DNA of 6,351 nucleotides from Bacillota bacterium. GTDB taxonomy: Bacteria; Bacillota; Clostridia; Clostridiales; Caloramatoraceae. The position numbers and the translations under genes are program-made. This document shows, piece after piece, positions 1 to 5,192 of this stretch. Under the pieces are notes generated by a model. The model was not told the origin of the DNA. It did no database searches and saw only the letters and a list, made by a program, of their open reading frames with translations. How positions within the stretch are numbered: position 1 is the stretch's first letter; each line of letters opens with the position of its first letter. The stretch lies in NCBI GenBank assembly GCA_023415335.1, contig JAEZLD010000164.1:1-6351 (forward strand). Reading direction: 5' to 3'.

Positions 1-32
1 TCCCTTACAGGAGTGTAAAAACATACATCCAT
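1..32 (-). CDS. Possible start of a divergent gene (partial, low confidence)
   Basis: On the minus strand an ATG at 32-30 opens a frame that stays open to the window edge and reads MDVCFYTPVR. A purine-rich AAAGGGGA (46-39 on the minus strand) lies 6 nt upstream of it, a plausible ribosome binding site with one mismatch to AAGGAGG. Ten open codons are expected by chance more often than not, so the only real support is the pairing of binding site and ATG. No product can be assigned. If real, this gene is divergent from the exporter at 313, a common arrangement for a regulator or an unrelated gene. The alternative is plain intergenic DNA. Confidence 0.22.
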   Translation of the reverse strand, partial: MDVCFYTPVR

Positions 33-237
33 ACCAGTTCCCCTTTGCATTCATATGATATTAAAAAAATTTATAATATTTTTTATGCATAAAAACCAGT
101 CTATATTACTGATACAATATGCTAAAATTATATAAAATAAGAGAAAAATGCCAGGCTGCGATGCATAGATATTAATAGAAAAGAATAATATATATCCTTA
201 TGTGAGAAACAGTAAAATATATATTAAAAATGTATTA

Positions 238-266
238 TTTACAAATAGTACAAAAAATAATAATAT
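238..266 (+). promoter_or_regulatory. Candidate sigma-A promoter for the exporter gene
   Basis: TTTACA (238-243, 5 of 6 matches to TTGACA) is followed by a 17-nt spacer and TAATAT (261-266, 4 of 6 matches to TATAAT). Transcription would begin near 273 and give a leader of about 40 nt before the ATG at 313. Chance matches are frequent in DNA this A+T-rich, so this is only a candidate. If correct, it excludes the upstream GTG start at 202. Confidence 0.3.
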
Positions 267-267
267 T

Positions 268-284
268 AATGATAAGAAATCATT
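268..284. repeat. Short inverted repeat at the predicted exporter transcription start
   Basis: AATGAT (268-273) and ATCATT (279-284) form a perfect 6-bp inverted repeat around AAGAA. It lies directly after the candidate -10 and about 17 nt before the ribosome binding site, where a repressor operator could sit. The arms are A+T-rich, so chance is a real alternative. Confidence 0.25.
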
Positions 285-301
285 TTACATAATATACTTA
301 T

Positions 302-307
302 GGAGGA
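302..307 (+). promoter_or_regulatory. Ribosome binding site GGAGGA that sets the exporter start
   Basis: GGAGGA lies 5 nt before the ATG at 313. No comparable site precedes the in-frame GTG at 202, so translation is assigned to 313. Confidence 0.8.
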
Positions 308-312
308 ATAAT

Positions 313-1620
313 ATGGCAAACATTTTAAAAAGAATTTTCAATGACAGGTCACTTATAAAAAACAGGGATTTCTGCCTTCTTATGTGCGGTAAGCTTGTAT
401 CACTTGTAGGTTCCCAGATGCAGGCCTTTGCATTATCTCTGTATATATTAGAGACCACTGGGTCTCCACTACAGTTCTCAATGGTTTTTGCAACGCAGTT
501 TATTCCAATGATTGTCATACAGCCTGTAGCAGGAGTTCTGGTGGACAGGTTTGATAGGAAAAAGATAATAGTAGGACTTGATTTCCTGTCTGGAATATGC
601 GTAGGAATCTTTGCATTTATTTTTAAAACAAAGGAAGCTTTCACATTGGGGCCAGCCTGCATACTGGTGGCCATATTGGCGGCTATTTCAGCTGTTTTCC
701 AGCCCGCAGTAATAAGCTCCGTTCCCGTTATAGTTAATAGGGAAAAGCTAATACCTGCCAACACAACCAATGCCTTTATTATGAGTGCAGGAGCGGTAAT
801 TGCTCCTGCCATAGCAGGAACGATATTCGAAAAATATGGGTTGTTTTTTGTGTTACTACTTAATTCAATAAGCTTTATATTATCTGCCATAAGTGAAATG
901 TTCATAAGGATACCTATGGTTGAAAAGCACAATTCCAAATTCAGCTTTCATGAGTTTAAGGAAGACTTTATGGGAGGCTTAAGGTTTGTACTGTCCAGCA
1001 GGACCATGATTGGAATAATAGGAATAGCCTTTGCGCTTAACCTGGTTATTGATGCTGTAGCTGATACGGCACCTACCACAATGTTGGAGCAGATTCTAAA
1101 TGCGTCAAAGGAACAGCAGGGGTATCTTAAGACCATAGCTTTTATATCTATGCTGGTTGCTCCGGTTGTGTGCGGGCTTCTGGCAAAGAAAATGTCAATG
1201 AAAAAGGTGCTGTACACCTCAGTTGTTGTGATAGGGTTCTTTACTGCGGCCTTCAGTGTGGTGGTATTCCTGAACAGTATATTTACATTTAACTTTATGG
1301 TGCCTTATATGGCAATACTGATAATATTGTTCTTCTTAAAGATGCTTGAGACCTTGGGCTCCATTTCCCTCAGCACAGCATGCCAGCAGGAGGCCCCAAG
1401 GGAGATGCTGGGAAGGGTGGGTACGCTGATGAGCACATCAATGACCGCCTCTGCGCCTATAGGAGTTATAGTATTTGGTGTTATTTACGAATATACCCCT
1501 TTATATGTGGGAATCGCAATTGCTGCCATAGCATTACTTGCAGCCACTGCCTTCCTAAGACCGCTTCTGGTTGATGAGAAAATAAAGACAGAAGAAAACG
1601 AGGCTGCCATAACAGAATAG
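313..1620 (+). CDS. MFS drug-efflux-type transporter (macrolide-efflux/DHA3-like)
   Basis: Inner-membrane exporter, probably a proton-driven antiporter that extrudes small hydrophobic molecules. The substrate cannot be read from the sequence. The 435 residues have the length and pattern of a 12-helix major facilitator. The N-terminal half starts with a short cytoplasmic segment and a first helix around residues 20-45. The loop between helices 2 and 3 carries the MFS signature GVLVDRFDRKK (74-84). A cytoplasmic linker lies around 203-225. The C-terminal half contains LGRVGTLMS near 366-374 followed by a Pro-Ile-Gly helix (382-384). The layout resembles the MefA family of macrolide exporters, from memory of that family, but resistance is not shown. 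The tail (421-435) is acidic. The gene stands alone, with its own leader and a terminator right after the stop. An in-frame GTG at 202 would add 37 low-complexity residues and is rejected. Confidence 0.88.
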   Translation: MANILKRIFNDRSLIKNRDFCLLMCGKLVSLVGSQMQAFALSLYILETTGSPLQFSMVFATQFIPMIVIQPVAGVLVDRFDRKKIIVGLDFLSGICVGIFAFIFKTKEAFTLGPACILVAILAAISAVFQPAVISSVPVIVNREKLIPANTTNAFIMSAGAVIAPAIAGTIFEKYGLFFVLLLNSISFILSAISEMFIRIPMVEKHNSKFSFHEFKEDFMGGLRFVLSSRTMIGIIGIAFALNLVIDAVADTAPTTMLEQILNASKEQQGYLKTIAFISMLVAPVVCGLLAKKMSMKKVLYTSVVVIGFFTAAFSVVVFLNSIFTFNFMVPYMAILIILFFLKMLETLGSISLSTACQQEAPREMLGRVGTLMSTSMTASAPIGVIVFGVIYEYTPLYVGIAIAAIALLAATAFLRPLLVDEKIKTEENEAAITE

Positions 1621-1629
1621 CATTTTACT

Positions 1630-1655
1630 GGCCGCATTTTATTCTGCGGCCTTTT
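1630..1655 (+). terminator. Intrinsic terminator after the exporter gene
   Basis: GGCCGCA (1630-1636) pairs perfectly with TGCGGCC (1645-1651) around an 8-nt loop, followed directly by TTTT (1652-1655). The hairpin begins 10 nt after the stop codon and separates the exporter from the aminopeptidase gene. Confidence 0.88.
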
Positions 1656-1700
1656 GCATGCATTCATAAAAAAGAAATAAACTATTTTATGATATTGATA

Positions 1701-1706
1701 TATAAT
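1701..1706 (+). promoter_or_regulatory. Candidate -10 box for the map-pncC unit
   Basis: A perfect TATAAT lies about 30 nt before the coding start, and transcription would begin near 1713. At 17-nt spacing the -35 position (1678-1683, TAAACT) is poor, matching the consensus at 3 of 6 bases. An overlapping TG-A-TATATA (1696-1704) could act as an extended -10 instead. The terminator just upstream makes a promoter in this gap likely. Confidence 0.45.
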
Positions 1707-1726
1707 AGTATTTGTAACAAAATAAT

Positions 1727-1731
1727 AGGAG
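1727..1731 (+). promoter_or_regulatory. Ribosome binding site AGGAG that sets the aminopeptidase start
   Basis: Three in-frame ATGs follow at 1732, 1738 and 1741. AGGAG abuts the first with no spacer, lies 6 nt from the second and 9 nt from the third. The first is therefore unlikely, and 1738 or 1741 is the true start. Confidence 0.65.
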
Positions 1732-1737
1732 ATGGAT

Positions 1738-2613
1738 ATGATGCTTAGGATACCGAGAAACAGCCCCTGCTGGTGTGGGAGTGGAAGGAAATATAAATAT
1801 TGTCATATGGAAGAGGACCTTAAGCTTCAGGAGCTTGAAAGAGAAGGCTACTTAATCCTGGGCAGGGAATCTATAAAAAGTGATGAAGAGATAGAAGGAA
1901 TAAGAAAAAGCGGAAGGCTTACTGCAAGAATACTTGATATGGTAGGGGAGAGAATAAAGGCAGGAGTCACCACTGAGGATATAAACCAGTGGGTACACCA
2001 GTATACGGTTGAAAACGGAGGAATACCCGCACCCTTAAACTATGAGGGATTTCCAAAGAGTGTATGTACCTCCATCAACAATGTAATATGCCATGGTATA
2101 CCAGACAGCTCAGTAGTGCTGAAGGATGGAGATATAATAAACGTGGATGTCACCACCATACTGGACGGCTATTATGGTGATGCCAGCAGGATGTATATAA
2201 TAGGCAGCGCTTCAGAAACTGCTGCAAGGCTCGTAAGCGTAGCCAAGGAGTGTATGGAGGCAGGGATGGCACAGGTAAAGCCATATACAAGCATAAGCAA
2301 CATAGGAAGGGCTATAGAACCTATTGCACTGAAAAACGGCTTCTCTGTTGTAAGGGAATACTGCGGTCATGGAGTTGGCATAGACTTCCATGAGGAGCCA
2401 CAGGTGGACCATTATGCAATGGAAGAGGATGGTGTTATTATGGCTCCTGGAATGGTATTTACGATTGAGCCTATGATAAACGAAGGAGTATGGAATGCTG
2501 AGATACTGGACGATGGATGGACTGCAGTAACAGCAGATGGAAAGCTATCTGCCCAGTGGGAGCATACTATACTTGTAACCAATGATGGGTATGAAATATT
2601 GACCAAGCTTTAA
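1738..2613 (+). CDS. map: Methionine aminopeptidase, type I, with N-terminal SEC-C zinc motif
   Basis: Cytoplasmic dinuclear-metal protease that removes the initiator methionine from new proteins when residue 2 is small. From the start at 1738 it has 291 residues. Residues 9-23 form a SEC-C motif with Cys11, Cys13, Cys22 and His23 as likely zinc ligands, the type found at the SecA C-terminus. The catalytic pita-bread domain follows from about residue 45. All expected active-site residues are present: His119 (CHGIP), Asp137, Asp148 (GDASR), His211 (GHGVG), Glu244 (TIEPM) and Glu275 (QWEHT). Their mutual spacings of 18, 11, 63, 33 and 31 equal those of the E. coli enzyme. His218 (DFHEEP) is also present. 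The N-terminal motif adds roughly 40 residues to the compact form of about 250. pncC follows after a 13-nt gap, apparently in the same transcript. The gene is not beside adk/secY, where clostridial map is often found, so it may be a second copy. ATGs at 1732 and 1741 are alternative starts. Confidence 0.96.
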   Translation: MMLRIPRNSPCWCGSGRKYKYCHMEEDLKLQELEREGYLILGRESIKSDEEIEGIRKSGRLTARILDMVGERIKAGVTTEDINQWVHQYTVENGGIPAPLNYEGFPKSVCTSINNVICHGIPDSSVVLKDGDIINVDVTTILDGYYGDASRMYIIGSASETAARLVSVAKECMEAGMAQVKPYTSISNIGRAIEPIALKNGFSVVREYCGHGVGIDFHEEPQVDHYAMEEDGVIMAPGMVFTIEPMINEGVWNAEILDDGWTAVTADGKLSAQWEHTILVTNDGYEILTKL

Positions 2614-2626
2614 GTAGGAGGCCAGG

Positions 2627-3133
2627 ATGATAAATATGGGATGCCAGCATTTGAAGGAAGAGAAGCCTGTTGAGAACATAATAGGGGAGTACCTTGTGGA
2701 TAACAAGCTTACCATTGCAACAGCAGAATCATGTACAGGAGGACTGCTGGCAGGAAGGCTTATTAACTATCCAGGAATATCTGCTGCATTTATGGAAGGA
2801 ATGGTTACCTATAGTAACGATGCCAAGTGCAGAAGGCTGGGAGTTAAGCGAGAAACTCTTGAGCAGTATGGGGCGGTAAGCGGTGAAACAGCCATTGAAA
2901 TGGCAAGAGGGGTTTCTGAGGCAGCAGGAGTGGACATAGGCATATCCACAACAGGTATAGCAGGCCCCGGGGGAGGAACAGCACAGAAGCCTGTAGGCTT
3001 GGTGTATGTAGGAATATGTATAAAGAATAAGACCTCATGTATAGAGCTTAGGCTGGCAGGAGACCGCCAGCAGGTAAGAGAAGCTACAGTGGATAAAGCG
3101 TTGGAATACTTGAGGTCCCAGCTTATTGGATAA
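2627..3133 (+). CDS. pncC: Nicotinamide-nucleotide amidohydrolase (stand-alone CinA C-terminal domain)
   Basis: Cytoplasmic enzyme of pyridine nucleotide salvage. PncC converts NMN, released for example by NAD-dependent DNA ligase, to nicotinate mononucleotide plus ammonia, which re-enters NAD synthesis. The 168 residues correspond to the CinA C-terminal domain alone; the N-terminal MocF-like domain of full CinA is absent, so this is the short form and not a truncation. Visible signatures are AESCTGG (33-39, with the presumed catalytic Ser35), the TYSNDAK segment with Tyr62 and Lys67, the glycine-rich TTGIAGPGGG (108-117), KPVGLVYVG (121-129) and GDRQQVR (145-151). The start at 2627 has AGGAGG (2616-2621) 5 nt upstream; an ATG at 2636 is a weaker alternative. 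The gene lies 13 nt after map with no promoter or terminator between them, and is followed by a strong terminator. The competence name cinA should not be taken to imply a DNA uptake role. Confidence 0.93.
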   Translation: MINMGCQHLKEEKPVENIIGEYLVDNKLTIATAESCTGGLLAGRLINYPGISAAFMEGMVTYSNDAKCRRLGVKRETLEQYGAVSGETAIEMARGVSEAAGVDIGISTTGIAGPGGGTAQKPVGLVYVGICIKNKTSCIELRLAGDRQQVREATVDKALEYLRSQLIG

Positions 3134-3146
3134 GAGTGACAAGGAT

Positions 3147-3173
3147 AAGAAGGGGAGAAATTCCCTTCTTTTT
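3147..3173 (+). terminator. Intrinsic terminator after pncC
   Basis: AAGAAGGG (3147-3154) pairs with CCCTTCTT (3163-3170). A G-T wobble and an A-T pair can extend the stem to 10 bp and leave a GAAA loop (3157-3160). A T run ends the structure (3169-3173). It begins 14 nt after the stop codon and closes the map-pncC unit. Confidence 0.85.
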
Positions 3174-3215
3174 ACATTGTGATGCAAAAGTGTATGTAAT
3201 ATGAATATGAATATA

Positions 3216-3224
3216 TGATATAAT
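3216..3224 (+). promoter_or_regulatory. Extended -10 promoter of the glycosyltransferase operon
   Basis: TG-A-TATAAT is a perfect extended -10 (TG at 3216-3217, TATAAT at 3219-3224). The -35 position at 17-nt spacing (GTAATA, 3196-3201) is poor, as is usual for extended -10 promoters. Transcription would start near 3231 and give a leader of about 50 nt before the ATG at 3281. The terminator just upstream means this operon needs its own promoter. Confidence 0.6.
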
Positions 3225-3241
3225 GAAGAAAATGTATTAGC

Positions 3242-3258
3242 CTATAGTGTAACTATAG
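3242..3258. promoter_or_regulatory. 17-bp perfect inverted repeat in the operon leader, candidate operator
   Basis: CTATAGT (3242-3248) and ACTATAG (3252-3258) are exact inverted repeats around GTA. The site lies about 11-28 nt after the predicted transcription start and ends 10 nt before the ribosome binding site (3269-3274). A second, overlapping 10-bp palindrome TATAGCTATA spans 3254-3263. The geometry suits a dimeric repressor or a small RNA hairpin. The 3-nt loop and A+T content make a weak RNA stem, so a DNA operator is the likelier reading. No regulator gene is visible in the window. Confidence 0.4.
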
Positions 3259-3280
3259 CTATAAGCATAGGAGGCTGGAT

Positions 3281-4228
3281 ATGGAAGAAAGGCTTATATC
3301 GGTAGTTGTACCGATGTACTATGAGGAACTGGTGGCTGAGGAGTGCTACAGACGGCTGGTAAAGGTTATGGCTGATAATAATATAAATTATGAAATGGTT
3401 TTTGTAAACGACGGCAGCAGGGATAGGACTCTGGAGATACTGAGGACTATCTCCCAGAAGGATGGAAGGGTCAGGGTAATAAGCTTTTCAAGGAACTTCG
3501 GGCACCAGGCCGCCGTTACTGCAGGAATAGCCAAAGCCAAGGGGGATGCAATAGTTATAATTGATGCAGACCTTCAGGACCCGCCGGAGCTCATTCCGGA
3601 TATGATAAGGCTGTGGGAGCAGGGAAATCATGTTGTATATGCTAAAAGAAGCAGGAGAGAGGGTGAATCCTGGTTTAAGCTTACAACTGCAAAATACTTT
3701 TACAAAACATTAGACAAGCTTTCAGAAGTAAAGATACCTATAGACACAGGTGATTTCAGACTTATAGACAGGAAGGTAGCCGATGCGCTGAGCGCCATGC
3801 CCGAGAGGAACAAGTTCTTGAGAGGACTGATAAGCTGGATTGGCTTTAACCAGATTCCAATAGAGTATGAAAGGCATGAAAGGTTTGCAGGAGAGACCAA
3901 GTATCCCATGAAGAAGATGGTTAAACTGGCCTTTGACGGAATAATGGGATTTTCCTCAAAGCTGGTAAGGCTTCCGCTGTATACTGGGGCCATAGCCATG
4001 GCAGCTGCCATTATAATATTCATATTGGAGCTTGTGACAGTTATAATAAAAGGAACAGGGGCAGCTTCACTGGGGATAAACATCATAGCGTTAATTTGCT
4101 TGTTTGGGGGGCTTATCCTTCTTTCTATAGGAATAGTAGGAGAATATGTGGTTAGGATATTTGACCAAAGCAAGGGAAGACCTGAGTATATAATAGAAAG
4201 GGAATATGGCAAACATGAAGAAAAGTAA
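3281..4228 (+). CDS. Family 2 glycosyltransferase, polyprenyl-phosphate-sugar synthase type (GtrB/DPM1-like)
   Basis: Membrane-anchored enzyme expected to transfer a sugar from a nucleotide donor to a polyprenyl phosphate on the cytoplasmic face, making a lipid-linked donor for extracytoplasmic glycosylation. The sugar is unknown. The 315 residues match the usual length of this family. The GT-A domain (about 1-225) shows VVVPMYYEE (8-16), VNDGSRDRT (42-50), the acidic metal-site region DADLQDPPE (95-103) and GDFRLIDR (157-164). GETKYPMKK (204-212) is the typical region before the membrane part. Two transmembrane helices follow, near 232-255 and 266-290, then the family tail GEYVVRIFDQSKGRPEY (287-303). 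Residue 14 is Tyr where PxYNEE is usual. AGGAGG (3269-3274) lies 6 nt before the ATG. It is the first gene of an operon, and its end overlaps the next gene by 23 nt. Confidence 0.93.
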   Translation: MEERLISVVVPMYYEELVAEECYRRLVKVMADNNINYEMVFVNDGSRDRTLEILRTISQKDGRVRVISFSRNFGHQAAVTAGIAKAKGDAIVIIDADLQDPPELIPDMIRLWEQGNHVVYAKRSRREGESWFKLTTAKYFYKTLDKLSEVKIPIDTGDFRLIDRKVADALSAMPERNKFLRGLISWIGFNQIPIEYERHERFAGETKYPMKKMVKLAFDGIMGFSSKLVRLPLYTGAIAMAAAIIIFILELVTVIIKGTGAASLGINIIALICLFGGLILLSIGIVGEYVVRIFDQSKGRPEYIIEREYGKHEEK

Positions 4229-5192
4229 GCTTGCTGGCGGTGTGATTAGTGTTTTGGCGGCGGTGCTGCTAATATATCTGGTATTGTCAAGTGCTGGAAT
4301 AGATGAGGTATGGGACAGCCTTAAAAGCATTAATTGCTGGTGGATTGCTATATCAGTTGTGCTATACACCCTCGACCAAGGACTTGAGTCCAAAAGGTGG
4401 AGCTATATTCTTAAGGATAACAGCCTGAATGTGGGTATTAAGGATGCTTTTTTTGCATTCAACCTTGGAAACAGCATTAATATAATAGTGCCTGCAAAGC
4501 TTGGAGACGTGGCCAGATCATATTACCTTAAGAAGGAGAAGGGGTACGGCTACTCAAGGACCCTGCCTTCAACCTTTATAGACAGGTTCTTCGATGTTAT
4601 TGGGGTATATGTGGTAACTCTTCTGGCAAGCATATATGTGGTATCAGCTGTAAAGCTTCCAACTTGGTTTTTTACTCTGATGATTGCAGGAATTGCGGCA
4701 CTTCTTGCAGCATTCATAGCAATAGGGATGTTTCTTAAGAATAAGGACTTTGCCAGACGTATAAAACAGGAAAAGCTGAGAGGCTTTATGGAATCCCTAA
4801 TAGAGGTGCTTGAAGGCTCCATAAAGCATAAGGGGAAGTTTATGCTGCTTACACTTATGTCTGTGGCGATTTGGACGCTTGAGGGAATCGTGTCCTATAC
4901 TATAATACTTTCCCTTGGAATAAATATGAATCCTATTATAATACTCTTTGTAAGTATGATAGCAACTCTTACAAAGGTTATACCTATTACCCCTGGCGGA
5001 ATAGGGGTGTTTGAAGGAGCAATGGCGGTGCTCCTGATGGTTTTCGGAGTCGGAACATCTAATGCGGCGGTTATTGCTACAGTAAACCATCTGATTATGA
5101 ATCTCTATACTCTGGTAATAGGGGTATATGTAATTATTGTTAAAGGAATAAGTATATCAAAAATAAAGTACGAAAAGGTGGATGAGACATGA
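4206..5192 (+). CDS. LPG-synthase-TM family polytopic membrane protein (UPF0104, YbhN/AglD-like)
   Basis: Integral membrane protein of the flippase-like family that also forms the membrane half of MprF. Relatives act in lysyl-phosphatidylglycerol translocation and archaeal lipid-linked glycosylation; the role here is unknown. The 328 residues give about seven or eight hydrophobic segments (near 10-29, 44-57, 130-149, 155-177, 212-236, 242-258, 268-291 and 294-316). Family motifs seen are IIVPAKLGDVARSYYLKK (93-110, matching the P-A-x-x-G-(D/E) core), FIDRFFDVIG (124-133) and PITPGGIGVFEGAM (260-273). There is no soluble C-terminal aminoacyl-transferase domain, so it is not a complete MprF. 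The start is ambiguous: ATG at 4206 has AGG 4 nt upstream, while the in-frame ATG at 4215 lies 11 nt after GGGA. Either start overlaps the glycosyltransferase frame. The gene ends in an ATGA overlap with the oxidoreductase gene. Confidence 0.88.
   Translation: MANMKKSKLAGGVISVLAAVLLIYLVLSSAGIDEVWDSLKSINCWWIAISVVLYTLDQGLESKRWSYILKDNSLNVGIKDAFFAFNLGNSINIIVPAKLGDVARSYYLKKEKGYGYSRTLPSTFIDRFFDVIGVYVVTLLASIYVVSAVKLPTWFFTLMIAGIAALLAAFIAIGMFLKNKDFARRIKQEKLRGFMESLIEVLEGSIKHKGKFMLLTLMSVAIWTLEGIVSYTIILSLGINMNPIIILFVSMIATLTKVIPITPGGIGVFEGAMAVLLMVFGVGTSNAAVIATVNHLIMNLYTLVIGVYVIIVKGISISKIKYEKVDET

Larger units (their letters stand above)
33..312. other. A+T-rich upstream region of the exporter gene
   Basis: About 280 bases with no convincing gene and a composition clearly richer in A+T than the coding DNA. 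The frame of the exporter is open back to a GTG at 202, but that extension is low-complexity (rich in Asn, Lys, Ile and Tyr) and has no ribosome binding site. It contains two promoter-like patterns: an extended -10 (TG-A-TACAAT, 110-118) with no good -35, and a better two-box candidate at 238-266, listed separately. A very short ORF (148-168, MPGCDA) lacks a good ribosome binding site, so I do not call a leader peptide. Confidence 0.6.

Noticed and set aside
148..168. Six-codon ORF (MPGCDA) as a possible attenuator peptide before the exporter
   Set aside because: It has only a poor purine stretch upstream and no alternative hairpins sequestering the exporter's ribosome binding site. A better promoter candidate lies downstream of it.
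200..205. Minimal start-stop element ATGTGA
   Set aside because: It is a chance occurrence in A+T-rich DNA, has no ribosome binding site, and is probably upstream of the transcription start.
202..312. In-frame GTG at 202 that would extend the exporter by 37 residues
   Set aside because: It has no ribosome binding site, the extension is low-complexity, and GGAGGA correctly spaced before the ATG at 313 gives a normal MFS N-terminus.
285..938. Long minus-strand open frame (217 residues) opposite the exporter
   Set aside because: It lies wholly antisense to a well-supported MFS gene, resembles no family I know, and is explained by the codon bias of the + strand gene.
2627..3133. Truncated cinA missing its N-terminal half
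   Set aside because: The gene has its own AGGAGG and start codon, a complete CinA-C domain and a terminator. The short stand-alone form is a well-known family, and the upstream DNA encodes an unrelated intact gene.
3700..4212. Minus-strand open frame (170 residues) opposite the glycosyltransferase membrane part
   Set aside because: It is an antisense shadow of the hydrophobic helices, with no family motif. The + strand carries clear conserved motifs across the same bases.
4206..5192. MprF (lysyl-phosphatidylglycerol synthase)
   Set aside because: Only the membrane domain is present. There is no C-terminal aminoacyl-transferase domain before the stop, and the next gene is a flavoenzyme.
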